From the NCBI GenBank assembly GCA_025084515.1, contig JAJAGP010000239.1, positions 47,383 through 111,382 of the forward strand: a DNA stretch of 64,000 nucleotides, read 5' to 3'. The stretch comes from Ancistrus triradiatus (taxonomy: Eukaryota; Chordata; Actinopteri; Siluriformes; Loricariidae). The position numbers and the translations under genes are program-made. The notes under the pieces are model-generated. The model had not been told where the DNA came from. It was given only the letters and a program-made list of their open reading frames with translations, and ran no database searches. Numbering within the stretch: position 1 is the stretch's first letter; each line of letters opens with the position of its first letter. This document shows, in pieces, positions 30,011-40,858 of the stretch.

Positions 30011-30273
30011 TGAGATGTAGAGTTGTTATGATACACTCTGCTCATGATTCGATTCACGATACTGAATTCACAATACCAGAGTCTTGTGAAAATATCCTTT
30101 ATATTTGCATTACAGTAGAATAAAAAGACTGTGGCTATCATAAAGTCCGGTCAGCGACATGCTTCAGAGAACGTAAGGCAGACGTTAAACAACAAGTACC
30201 TGCTGTATGACATAATCATGCTGTGTAATGTATAGCTCTAAAACACCATTTAGAAACCGTCTTTCTGTTGATT

Positions 30274-30275
<2 letters not shown>

Positions 30276-30360
<85 letters not shown>
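30276..30360. repeat. (TG)n followed by (AG)n
   Basis: About 35 TG units and then a short AG run. Confidence 0.97.
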
Positions 30361-30361
<1 letters not shown>

Positions 30362-31357
30362 CATGGACGTTGCGCTGATCCTCGGCAGCTCACCCAGGCG
30401 ATCCTAACCTTGTCTTCTCAGCAGATGGACCAATTAACACATGATGAAAAACCTCCAGAGCTCATCTGACCCTGTGTGTGTGTGTGTGTTATTACCAGAC
30501 ACCTGCTGTTCCGTTCTGCATCTCATCCAGATGCCTGACCACAGGAGCTCCACGTTTGGAGGGTAAGGTCCTCAGAAAGGCGATATCTCGTCCAGTCCTG
30601 GGCGTTCTTCTGGGAATCGTATTAAAGCTCAGACATTCCTTTCCGTATGATGCGGGTTAGCATTAGCGTTAGCGTCCCACCACACAATCAGTGGTGCGTT
30701 CTGGCTGAATGACCTGCTGGTTATTAGCTCTGGGCTGTACGGTTCATGGTAAGATCTTGAGCGCTGCAGATCTGCTGAACAGCTTCGTTCACAGACGCTA
30801 ATGTGGCTCCAAATTCCACCTTCGGCCCTCCTCCCTCTACCTGGGGTCAGGTTGGTGGTAATCCAGTTCCCCCAGATGGATTAGGGTCGCTCTGTGTGTG
30901 CTCATGGATGTGGTAACAGGACATGTCAGGTTACAGATGTGTTAAAGAAAGAGCAAGCAGAAGATTGGTGGCTAGTTTTAGTTTTGGGCCGGTTTCTCCA
31001 TCCATTCCAGAAATGGTTCTTGAGATCGACAGTATGGAGGAATCGCTGGAGGGTCTTACAGAAATAAGTGCTTTTAATCATAAATACTCATAAATACAAA
31101 TGTTTGTTTTGTCGCTCACATAAAGGAACGAAGAATAGAGACAGACAGATCCTGATACCATTGCTTTATCGAACCGTGTAACCCTGAGCCGTTTCACACC
31201 GAAGCCAAGCTCTTCGTGTCACTCATTCAGACAGCAGGTTATTACTTCCAGCTCGTATTAATGGTGTGCGGTTTTTGTTAAAATGATTCTAAGGTCGGGC
31301 ACACAAGACAGGAGCATGCACTTTCTGTTTTTAATAAAAGTACTTAATGCTTCCATG

Positions 31358-31395
<38 letters not shown>

Positions 31396-31610
31396 GTAAC
31401 ATCAGCATCAATCCCTACAGTGCCTAAAGACATTTTTTTTTTATCAGGAATCAGTCAATGAAATACAAAAAAAATGACGTCACATCCCGTTTTTAACTTC
31501 CTCCCGTTTTTAAATTGAGAGTCCTCAATTTTGATTTATATTTAGGGCCAATACAGGACCTGATTGTTCTTTTCTTACACGCTCTTTTTTTAATACATAC
31601 CTTCACACAC
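30361..31610. other. Unassigned low-copy DNA
   Basis: Mixed composition with a short TG run at 30,474-30,489, a TTAGCATTAGCGTTAGCG triplet at 30,657-30,674, and a (TTTA)n run at about 31,361-31,393. No gene is seen. Confidence 0.4.
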
Positions 31611-31620
31611 ACTATACATG

Positions 31621-31772
31621 TTACTGATTCTCTTATCCAGAGCAACTGATAATTAATATAATCTCATAACGACTAGCTGTGGGATATGGGCCTTGCTCAA
31701 AGACTCAACAGGAACACTTTGGTAAGTCCCAGTAGTCCGGGCCCTTCACTGTTTCACCACTACAGGGATCCC
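31621..31772 (-). mobile_element. Degraded tRNA-SINE, minus strand
   Basis: CTTATCCAGAGCAACTGATA is the reverse complement of the SINE tail word, and GGGCCTTGCTCAAAGACTCA corresponds to the TTGAGCAAGGCCC word of the SINE at 23,173. The tRNA-like head at the right edge is too decayed to identify its boxes. Confidence 0.6.
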
Positions 31773-33870
31773 TAACCGTGTGATGAATCTCACTAAATCT
31801 GTTTTTACTCATCCCATAATATAAGTCCAGTTCCTCCTGTAGCTCTCATTCTGCAGTCTTATGTTTGTTTGTTTGTTTACACAATAAATAAATCATGTTT
31901 CATTCCAGTAAAAGCAGCTCCTGTAACCAGTTTAACCATGAAATCAGATCCTGTGTCGGAATCCTATCTCGGTTTTTTTCCACGACTGTGACGCCGCGCT
32001 CTCAGTACACGCCGTCTGGAGAATGAGCTCATCTATTGACGGAAAAAGCCGTGAGCTGAGCGCGGCGCGTGGGCGTGGCCCTCTGAGCTCTGTTGAACTG
32101 GTCTGACTGTAGAGCCCGGTTACGGTTCCTGCAGTTCCAGGTTGTGGTTAGATTCAAGTTTGTTCCACTGCTTTGTTGCTGTCTGATTGTAAATCCGGTG
32201 ACCTGGTGACTAAACCCAACCCCAAACCCGCCGTCTCTCAGCAGCAGCGCCTTCGTTCACTCCCTCACTTGCGCGTTACTCCCACACACCTTACGCTATC
32301 CTGTAGCTTGAGGCGTCCAGCTACATCCCACTTCACTGCACTGCTTTGTCGGAATTTAAGGGTGGATATTGTTTAAAGCAGAAATAGTGGCAGTGGGTGT
32401 TGTTTAGGCTGGGCGTAGAATTAGGGAGCAGTCGTGTAAGGTGGATGTAGTGTAAGTTGAGTGCTACCTAGGGTCATGTGTTTTCTGGTGGATGTTTTTA
32501 AGGTAGAAGTTGTTTAAGGTGGATGTTGCTGCCATTATTCTGAGGCCTGGCTTCTCCTGGTTTCTTTCTCACGCTGCAGGGCTCCTCTTGGCCTCTGGGA
32601 TTTTTAATTTTTGGCAGAAATTCATTTACCCCACCCCCCCTCAGCCCCAGCCACCCCCAACTCTCATCAAAGTCTTTTAAATAATCTGAAACAGATAACA
32701 CAGGGAGGTGGGAGATGGACACCTCCTGCTCATCGTGATCCCAGATCTTTGTAAGCAATGACATCATTAACACAGCAGCCTGATTATCTGCCCCCTGTGG
32801 ATAAAGAGGGAATTACACTCAGCATCTTCATGCATTCATTCATCATCTATCATGCAAAGCTTTAAATAAAGTTTTATATTTCATCTAAAAATGTCTAAAC
32901 TCTTTTGGTGCTAAAAGAAAGAAAGAATCATTAAAAAAGGTAATAAAGAGGAAATAATATTGGTATAAACAGATAAAAAGGAGAGGACAGAAAGAAGGAA
33001 GGAATAAATAATGTTGAAATATGAATACCATGAAAGAACACATTAAATCTGTCTTTTTCTTATTATTTTTTGTAAAAGGGACAGGAGGAGAAAAAATACA
33101 TGGAAGAAATAAAATAATTTAAAGCAGAAGGATTATTGTTCTTAATTTATTAAAAAGGTGAAATGAATCATTAAAGAATAAAAGCCCGTCCTTGCCGCTC
33201 CACTCGAATCTCTATCAGCACCTGTACGCTGTAACGAGGGAAGTGTTAATGCATCCTGATTAGAGTTAATCACAAACAGCATTAATTAACTCATTAAACA
33301 AAAACAGAACATAATTATTCACTCCGCCGCCGTGGACCCAAATCAGGAGCTCCATTACTGCAAAAACAACAAAAATATCAGTAATTATAATAATAATAAA
33401 TATCTTTGTAAGAAGTTACTAAATATAAGCCCATCTTTTCTTCTTTCTGACTGTGGCTCAGACTTGATGTTACATAAGCAGTGTTTATCTATAAGTAAAT
33501 AAATAACTAAGGTGTTTTTCCCCCTAAATAAGTTAATGAACGTGTTTAGAGCAGTAATTAGACGGAGAAAGAAAAGTCTCTGCTCTCTTATTAGCGGCCG
33601 AGAGGCTGCAGAGCCTGAGAGGGTTTGAATCCGCTCCAGCTTCTCGACCTCAGAGGGCCTTTTTCTTTTTTCCTTTTAGTCTTTTCTTTTTACAGTCCTC
33701 GAGTTAAGCTGCTTTTCAAGCGGAAAACTTCAATAATAAAAGAGATTAAGTTCAAATTGGGTTCATCCGTTCTGTTTAAAATAAAAAGGAAAGAAGAAAA
33801 AAAGTTGGTGAAGTAAAAAATAGCAAGAAAATACCAATCTGAAGTATGCAGAGTTGGATGGTGTTGATGT
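31773..33870. other. Unassigned DNA with AAAG-rich and AT-rich parts
   Basis: 31,980-32,120 has a CpG-richer, low-copy piece. 32,430-32,530 repeats AGGTGGATGTTG-like words. 32,900-33,130 is purine-rich GAAAG/AATAAA DNA. No frame is convincing. Confidence 0.4.
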
Positions 33871-33874
33871 GCAC

Positions 33875-33906
<32 letters not shown>
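33875..33906. repeat. (TTA)n microsatellite
   Basis: About ten TTA units. Confidence 0.97.
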
Positions 33907-33908
<2 letters not shown>

Positions 33909-33998
33909 TTGAATTTGTTTAAATTCATCTATAAAAAAAATTTCAACCTGAAAACAAAATCTGATTTGACCAGGCAGTCAGAACTGAGGTGTGAAAGA

Positions 33999-34000
<2 letters not shown>

Positions 34001-34052
<52 letters not shown>
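34001..34052. repeat. (TG)n microsatellite
   Basis: Uninterrupted TG run. A second TG run follows at 34,134-34,168 and a short CA run at 34,252-34,265. Confidence 0.97.
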
Positions 34053-34054
<2 letters not shown>

Positions 34055-34128
34055 TGGAGAGAAAGTGCACTCCGTGGATCTCTGAATTATTTATGATGTG
34101 ACAGGTGCAGTGAGCAGGTTCCAGAGGG

Positions 34129-34171
<43 letters not shown>

Positions 34172-34368
34172 TTCAGTAATCGGTTCACTTTCATTCTTGT
34201 CATTGTACAGGGTCGTCCTCTACCCTCTGCCAGCACTTAAACACCCACCTACACACACACACACACTGTGCTGTGCTGAGTGCCACTCTGGAGTCTCTTC
34301 ACTACTGACACTAACTTTTATTTATGTGAGATAATTCTAGTTTTATAATCCACACTAAAGCACAGATT

Positions 34369-34583
34369 CCATCCCAAATCACTGCATGTTTACTAATTAG
34401 TGCATTAGTCTTAGTGCACTCATAAAGCCTACAAACATGAGGGAATGGCATTCACACGCTTCAACAACGCACTGCAGCAGGTAGGCATCCTAACAAGTGT
34501 TATTAAGTGGTTTGGGATGCAGCCATAGTGTACTAACAGTGTTTAAGTGCAGTGCGTAGTGAACAAGGTGTGTGATTTGGGAC
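34369..34583. mobile_element. MITE-like element with imperfect inverted ends
   Basis: CATCCCAAATCACTGC at the left (34,370-34,385) is inverted as GTGATTTGGGACA at the right (34,572-34,584). In the middle GGTTTGGGATGCAGCCATAG and TGTACTAACAG recall a common teleost nonautonomous repeat with GGGATGCAGCC and ACTATATAGT words; ACTATATAGTAC itself occurs just outside at 34,609-34,620. It has no coding capacity. Confidence 0.5.
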
Positions 34584-34724
34584 ATGTCCACAGCGCTGGT
34601 GTTTAAGCACTATATAGTACATGTTAGTATTTTATTCTTTTTGTTGTTATGTAAAAGTTTAGATGTCGTGGCAAAATTGTGTTGCAAAGTCTAAATATTT
34701 CTGGATGTTTTAATGTGTGCTGTA

Positions 34725-34860
34725 AAACATGCAAAAGTTTTGGCACACCCCCCCCCAACAATCCCCTTTGAGGTCTCGGAGCTGAAATCATTTGTTCGTG
34801 TTTCTTTCGGAATTGTATTTTGTTTAAGAATTTCATAAAAACAAAAACGTAATGCGATCC
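34725..34860. other. Transposon-end-like word with poly-C
   Basis: GCAAAAGTTTTGGCACACC is followed by a run of nine or so C. The first word looks like a Tc1-type end. Without a partner end the assignment is weak. Confidence 0.3.
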
Positions 34861-34949
34861 TCTCTCTGGTTCGGCTCATATTTTGCCCGCATGACAAGAT
34901 TTATAATCATAATTACCGTCACTCTGCTTTATATTTAGTCTGAGCGTAA

Positions 34950-35225
34950 GAGCGGAATCTCCTCCGTCCTGTAGACGGTCCAGCTGGCACACTCGTGCCC
35001 ACCACGGGCTCGAGGGCGGAGGCGTGTGGGCACCGAGAGGGCAGACTGCCATCTGGAGTCGGGTGATCCGTTGGCCCCGGACACGCGGGAGTCGGGCCTT
35101 TGCGCCCCTTTACCCCGCCGTGCCCGCCATGGAGCATGGCACCGGCCGCTGGATCACAGTGTGCGCCCCCGGCTGGAGGTCGAGGTTCATTTCCGCGCGA
35201 GAAAAAGAGAATGTGCATGACTAAT
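34950..35225. other. CpG island-like low-copy segment
   Basis: The most GC-rich non-simple part of the window, with frequent CpG and no tandem period. Open frames cross it on both strands in several frames, none with a recognisable domain. It ends next to a (CA)n at 35,235-35,267. It could be a promoter-like island, an exon or a recently inserted element. The sequence alone does not tell. Confidence 0.35.
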
Positions 35226-35233
35226 GCTCGGGT

Positions 35234-35234
<1 letters not shown>

Positions 35235-35267
<33 letters not shown>
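35235..35267. repeat. (CA)n microsatellite
   Basis: About 16 CA units. Confidence 0.97.
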
Positions 35268-35269
<2 letters not shown>

Positions 35270-36050
35270 GCGATGGGAGCTGCCCTCGGTGGCTGTAAGT
35301 GCAGATTGCATAGATTAATTTGGTTTGTTATGGATTTGTGTCTCTGCTGGTTACAGAGATGAGTTTCCTCTAAAGAACACGAGAACGTGATCAATCACGT
35401 ATTTAATAACGCAAAAGCGTTACGGAGATACGATATCGAACAGTGGGAGAGGAAACCCGAGAACGGTGTACGAAGAATTTATGTACTGAACCACAAGCTA
35501 CTGAAGAAAAGAAAGAAAGGGAGAGAAACAGTATGGTGCAAAAGTCTTAGGACACAGTTAGATTTGGAACTAGTACCAGAACATTTATAGTGTTTAGACT
35601 GGAACTGGTACCAGTTTTATATTTAACATTATTCCTGATTTAAACTTAACTTATAATAACTTTAACTCCTTAGTGTTTGGACTGGAATGGTACCAGTTTT
35701 CTATTTAATGTTATTCCTGATTCAAACTTTATAATAAAGTATGAACTCGTCTCTGATCTCAGCAGGATTTTAATTCATCACGTTGTTATTTTCCGTGTCA
35801 TTAGATCTGAGAATGAGGTTTGGTTCCTCGTCTCGGGGAGGAAATTAAACCTAAATGAGAAGTGAGTTCTGATCGATATGTGATGGATCAGAGTGAGCTC
35901 TGCTGATGCTTATTGATTTTAATATCTGATTAATCTTTTCTCTGATCACGTGATCAGAACATTTAATTATCGGATGCTGATTGAATCAAAAGTTTGCTTT
36001 CAGAGTGGAGCATGACATTATGGTGAGCTGTACAAAATAACTTTGCACTT
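35270..36050. other. Unassigned DNA with a short duplication
   Basis: AGTGTTT(A/G)GACTGGAA(C)TGGTACCAGTTTT occurs twice (35,589-35,618 and 35,672-35,700), followed each time by ATTTAA(C/T)(A/G)TTATTCCTGATT, giving an ~83-base tandem duplication. GTGCAAAAGTCTTAGGACACA at 35,537 resembles a transposon end. No gene is seen. Confidence 0.45.
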
Positions 36051-36053
36051 GCT

Positions 36054-36055
<2 letters not shown>

Positions 36056-36092
<37 letters not shown>

Positions 36093-36221
36093 TCTGTCTA
36101 TCTGTCTATCTGCGTCGGTGTCATGGGGGCAAGTGAAGACAAACGATTGCAAATTGGAGTGAAAGCCTCCCACTGCTTTTTCATCATGCCAACGGGAATC
36201 AAAGACAAGCAAGCGGCTGGA

Positions 36222-36279
<58 letters not shown>
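36056..36279. repeat. (TG)n and (CA)n in inverted order
   Basis: A TG run (36,056-36,089) and a longer CA run (36,222-36,279) flank about 130 bases of low-copy DNA. The two runs are complementary and could pair as a hairpin, but the unique sequence between them is not inverted. Confidence 0.9.
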
Positions 36280-36281
<2 letters not shown>

Positions 36282-36995
36282 GCATTCTGTAACTGATCTG
36301 CATCAACAGAAGCTCTTTTGATTCACACTGCGGATCAAATCACAAACAATGATCTTATACATCCAGTTCCATCTGGGGGATCAATGTGGGAAGAAACAAA
36401 CAGGAATCAGAACCACAAGTATCACTCCACCACATACACACGTAACCATAGAAACAACACCAGCCATAACAAATCAGCAACGTTATAATTATACGTAAAA
36501 TAAATGAGTTAGCTCAAGCTTTTAATGAGCAGCCTGATGGTTCCAGTGAGCTGAGCTTTATCACCCTTAATTACAAACCAGGATTTGGCTGTAAGCTGGA
36601 AAGTTCAGAGAAATGTATAATAAAGTCAGTATTTCAAACCAAAGGTCCCGGACTCTTAATGGAGCCACAGTGAGACTGAAGATCAGTCTGAGTCCCATCA
36701 GCAGAAATGCTGGAGCAGCTTCTAGCTGGGTTTGGTTTGATGGATCAACAGAAATGTTCCGAGAGAGTTATACAGCATCAGCAGCTCCGCCGGTTCCAGC
36801 AGCTCCTTCTTTCTGATTCCCTTCACGGCGTTTGCTGGTGTTAAACTCGGTGTCTCTCATTAAACACCATCCCCGGCTGATCGGAGCTTCATTTATGGAT
36901 CTGTTAAGCCCAGCTCCGATTAACCCGACCAGCTGCTGATGATCTAGAACTCCGACTCTAACATTTCTGACTCCGAACATTCACACTAAGAGCTT
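36280..36995. other. Unassigned low-copy DNA
   Basis: No tandem repeat and no known transposon. CCGGTTCCAGCAGCTCC (36,789) and similar GC pieces are present. Short frames on both strands match nothing. Confidence 0.35.
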
Positions 36996-37007
36996 CAGAT
37001 AAAAAAA

Positions 37008-37009
37008 AT

Positions 37010-37054
<45 letters not shown>

Positions 37055-37093
37055 GGATAGATATAATATAGATATATATATATATATATATAT
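37008..37093. repeat. (TA)n with interruptions
   Basis: TA runs interrupted by ATAGGATAGATATA-type words for about 85 bases. Confidence 0.95.
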
Positions 37094-37129
37094 GTATAGT
37101 GCAGTAGAAATAAATATGGCTGTCTTTCT

Positions 37130-37620
37130 TTCTTTAAGGAGGGGAGGGAGGGAAGGCGAAGAGGAGAGGGGGAGAGGAGGGGGGGGGGAGGGAGGAAAGG
37201 GGGGAGTGGGATGGGGGAGGGAGAAGGAAGGAAGGAAGGAAGGAAGGAAGAAGAAGGAAGCGCAGGAAGGCAAGGAAGGATGAAGGAAGGAAGGAGGGAA
37301 GGACGGAAGGAAGAAGGGAAGCGAAAGGAGGGAAGGAAGGGCGGCCGGGGAGGAAGGGAAGGTAAGGACGAAGGAAGAGAAGGAACGGAAGGACAGGAAG
37401 CGGAAGGAAGGGAAGGAAGGAAGGCGGAGGAAGGAGGAGGAAGTCAGGGAAGGAAGCGGACCGGAATGCGGAGGAAAGGGAGGAAGGAAGGGAAGGCGAG
37501 AGGAAGGAAGGAAGGAAGGAAGGAATGGGCGGAAGGAAGGAAGGAGGGAGGAACGAGGAAGGGAAGGAAGGAAGGAAGGACGGATTGAAAGAATGAAGGA
37601 ATGGACGTCAAGAGGAAGGA
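37130..37620 (+). repeat. (GGAA)n purine array, left arm
   Basis: The plus strand is almost pure purine: first G-rich (GGGGGAGGGAGG), then (GGAA)n with GGAC, GCGG and GGCA interruptions. Lys/Arg/Glu/Gly frames over it (up to 125 codons) are artefacts. It meets the TTCC array at about 37,620 with a short palindrome, AGGAAGGACAGTCCTTCCT. Confidence 0.97.
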
Positions 37621-37964
37621 CAGTCCTTCCTTCCTTCCTTCCTTCCGTCCTTCCTTCCTTCCTTCCATCCTTCCTTCCTTCCTTTCTTCCTTCCTTTCTT
37701 CCTTCCTTCCTTCCTTCCTTCCTTCTGTCCTTCCTTCCTTCCGTCCTTCCTTCCTTCCTTCCGTCCTTCCTTCCTTCCTTCCGTCTTTCCTTCCTTTCTT
37801 CCTTCCTTCCTTCCGTCCGTCCTTTCTTCCTTTCTTCCTTCCTTCCTTCCTTCCTTCCTTCCGTCCTTCCTTTCTTCCTTCCTTCCTTCCTTCCTTCCTT
37901 CCTTTCTTCCTTCCTTCCTTCCTTCCTTCCTTCCTTTCTTCCTTCCTTCCTTCCTTCCTTCCGT
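37621..37964 (+). repeat. (TTCC)n pyrimidine array, right arm
   Basis: Nearly pure TTCC repeats with occasional CCGT and TTTC variants. It is the reverse-complement class of the left arm, so the whole 37,130-37,964 is a large imperfect inverted repeat. Pro-Ser-Phe-Leu frames of 126-130 codons are its translation, not a gene. Confidence 0.97.
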
Positions 37965-37969
37965 CCTCT

Positions 37970-38870
37970 AGCTACATCTAACTAATTCAGAATCACTAAC
38001 TGAGGAATGTAAATGATAACGCTGATCCTGTGCTTTGGTTCTAACACCGGGATCTCACTCTGATTTCCTTCTGCTGGTAGAACAGTGGACCTTAGGAACA
38101 GCCTGCCTTAGAAATCAGACTCATTTTATTTACTGAATGGAAATAAACTTTCTTTATTAATCAATTAAAGCTGATCAATCGATATATTTGTGTTTATGTT
38201 CTGTATAATAAACAGTTACTGATGGATTCTGTTCCTCTGTTAGGACTGAAGCCCATAGTCTGATGATGATGAATGAGCAGCAGGATAGAATGGAACCATT
38301 TTACCTCAGACAATGCTGATAAACAAATTGATTATTCTATCCTTTTATCTTAAAATCAAACGATAACCGTCGATAACAGAACTGTGGTATAATAACACAC
38401 ACACACACACACACACACAGCTGAGGATCAGGCTATAATCTGAGGTCTAGGACTGCAGTACAGAAATAACCTCATGTCAATAATTTGTTTGATTTAAAGT
38501 ACTGACTTTTTTCAGAAAGTGTACAAGAACCGCGCACACACACACACACACACACACAGACACACACGGACAACAAATAAGAAGATGGGTGTGTAATCAG
38601 TGCAGACTCATCACGCTTTAATTAGAGGTGACATTTGTAAAGCGTTAATTAGGCGACACATCTGAGGAGCTCGAGTATATAATGAGTTTTGTTTGAAAAG
38701 ACACGATCCCAAACCGAGAGACCATCTTACAGGCCGGAGTGTGTATCTCACACACACACACACACCTATCATCTGTGCAATTAAACGCTCTTAGATTAAA
38801 AAGTTAACATTAGATAATATTATTCTGGACTTCTAATTAGAATATTCAACCAATTTCTTAATTAAGTGAA
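37970..38870. other. Unassigned DNA with three (CA)n runs
   Basis: CA runs are at about 38,395-38,419, 38,535-38,568 and 38,749-38,765. The rest is AT-rich low-copy DNA with no frame of note. Confidence 0.5.
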
Positions 38871-38872
38871 AT

Positions 38873-39470
38873 TACAACTCCAAATCAGAAGAAGTTGGGA
38901 CGGTATGGTAAATGCAAATAAAAATTAATGCAAGGTTGCTTACGGTCCTGACTATAATTTAATTGCAGACAGTATAAACCCAAAATATTTCATGTTTATT
39001 TCTGACTAATAATCATCCATTCCTGCAGTTCAGGCCTGCAACACATTCCAAAAACAGTTGGGACAGAGAAATAATAATAATAATAATGAGATAAAAACAT
39101 AAATAATGATGTGATTTCAAACAGGTGATTATAATCATGATTTGGTCCAAAAGCAGCATCCAGGAAAGGCTCTGAGGAGTAAAGATGATCAGAGGATCTC
39201 CAGTTTATCACAAAATGTTTAAAAATGATGTGCGGCGTCGGCTTCTCTGGGCTCGGAAGATCTGGGATGGACCATCATACAGTGGGAATGGGATTGTGCT
39301 CAGACCCATCAGTACAACAGAGCTTTTATGGAACCAAAGATGAAAAGGTCCAAAAGCCAGGCTCTGGCATGCTATGGGGTCGGGTCAGGGCCCTCGGTAA
39401 GGGTCATTTCCACTCCTGTGATGCAGCATTAATGCAGAAAAGTACGTTTTAAAGCAACATGAGCTGCCTT
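38873..39470 (+). mobile_element. Tc1/mariner element, truncated (family T2), copy 2
   Basis: This copy retains the outer left end (TACAACTCCAAATCAGAAGA, GTTGGGACGGTATGG) and the subterminal block that copy 1 shares (ATTGCAGACAGTATAAACCC, TTCAGGCCTGCAACACATTC). Near 39,218-39,235 it jumps from the start of the transposase (GATCTCCAGTTTATCAC) to GCGTCGGCTTCTCTGGGCTC, so the DNA-binding half is deleted. It stops after AAGCAACATGAGCTGCCTTC, so the right end is absent. The remaining coding part (about 39,225-39,452) has no intact catalytic triad. Confidence 0.85.
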
Positions 39471-40400
39471 CAACATTGTTTTTAAACAATTCAATCATGT
39501 TCTTACACATTTGGTGATTAATGGAGATCCTCTGCCCATCTTTGTGTGTGTGTGTGTGTGTGTGTTGGGGGGGGGATTGGTCAGTGTAATGTGTGTATTA
39601 TTTATTGTTTCTCTGCAGGTGACAGATGTTTTGGTTTGACACTGTCTCACACTACACTTGTGCATGTGAATATCACACCTGCAGACAGGTGTGTGTGTGT
39701 GTGTGTTTCAGCTCTGTCTAATTAGAGCCAGATGGTCTGTGCATGTAGGGATTTTAGGTCAGTCTGTGTGTATATACATTTTATTTATGTGTGTGTGTGT
39801 GTGTGTGTGTGTGTGGGCAAGCAGAGAGGCCGTATGTGAGATCTATGTTCAGACAGAGCACGAGGAATGTTCAGCGGTTTAACGTTACAACAATAAAAAG
39901 GCTTTCAGGATGCAGCGCCGTAAATCTGAACGAGACTTAAAAGCCACTTAAAAGTGCGAGGGCACGGCCTAAAACTGCTTTTATTTCATCGGGGATTAAA
40001 AACTAATCCCGATCTCTCCTCACACTCGATCCGGTTCCACTCGGAGTTTGAGATACGCGTCTCCGGAGGGTTTACGGTTCGTAATATGCTGTAAAATCGT
40101 TTGTAAATCATTTGTAGAAGATTAAAGGTCATATTTCATTCACCTGTGCGGTTTGTGCCTTTATTTAAGGTTAGGTTACTTATTAAAAAACTTGAAGGTT
40201 TAGAAAAACATCTGTACTGCATAACCTGGTGCAGTTTGTCTAGAAATGATTTATTTTTGTAATATACATTCAGGTTTTCTGCTGGTTTGCACCACCTGAC
40301 GTTTTAGCTTACTTTTAATAAAATCACTGACGTTCTCAGACCTTACAGATCAGCCTCTGTGGGAAACAGCTGTTCTTGAGCACCTCTGCTTGAACCCCAG
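39471..40400. other. Unassigned DNA with TG runs
   Basis: TG runs are at 39,543-39,565 (followed by nine G), 39,690-39,707 and 39,788-39,815. From 39,900 to 40,150 there is a CpG-bearing low-copy stretch. No gene is seen. Confidence 0.45.
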
Positions 40401-40408
40401 GACAGGGG

Positions 40409-40858
40409 GTGAGGTTACAGGTCCCTGTGATGGACTTTGTTGCGCTGGTTGGTTTTGAAAAAGAACACACGTTCTTTAAGGCTGTGCTTCACACCGAGTC
40501 CGAAACTGACGGACTGAGACGCTGTGTAAGATGTTTAATCGGAGCCTGGTCTAGTTTCTGCGTTAAAGTCAGGCTGGCCAATCAGAGCTCGGTCGCCGGG
40601 CAGAACAGCTCATCAGGAGCTTATAGGACGAGCAACAGGCTGCCTCTAAAGACATGGATATTAAAGAACAGATCTGGTGGAATAGAACTGAAAGGCTGGA
40701 GAATGATGGAGATAAAGCTCACAGGGACTGGATGGAAGCATCTGGTTATTTATCTAAGCAAAAACACAAACTATACAAAGCTTCCTGCACTCATCTTCAC
40801 TCAGGTTTTAGTTTTTTTAAGTTGTAAAAAAGACACGGCGAATTCTCCAACACATTGA
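40409..40858 (+). other. Unrecognised 149-codon frame
   Basis: An open frame without low-complexity bias runs for 149 codons on the plus strand. Its product has ordinary amino-acid composition (VRLANQSSVAGQNSS in the middle) but no family, signal peptide or domain that I recognise. No splice acceptor or donor is convincing, and a TATA box is not evident. It may be chance in ordinary DNA or a decayed gene. I list it because it is the longest frame in the window not explained by a repeat. Confidence 0.2.

Noticed and set aside
36056..36279. True inverted repeat like the one at 41.8 kb
   Set aside because: Only the TG and CA runs are complementary. The sequence between and beside them is not inverted.
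37583..37640. Assembly hairpin artefact at the GGAA/TTCC junction
   Set aside because: Not excluded, but the unique bases beside the junction are not mirrored, so a simple hairpin read-through does not explain it. I kept it as a finding to be tested.
37211..37985. Lys/Arg/Glu/Gly frame and Pro-Ser-Phe-Leu frames of ~125-130 codons
   Set aside because: They follow exactly the (GGAA)n and (TTCC)n repeats in all frames.
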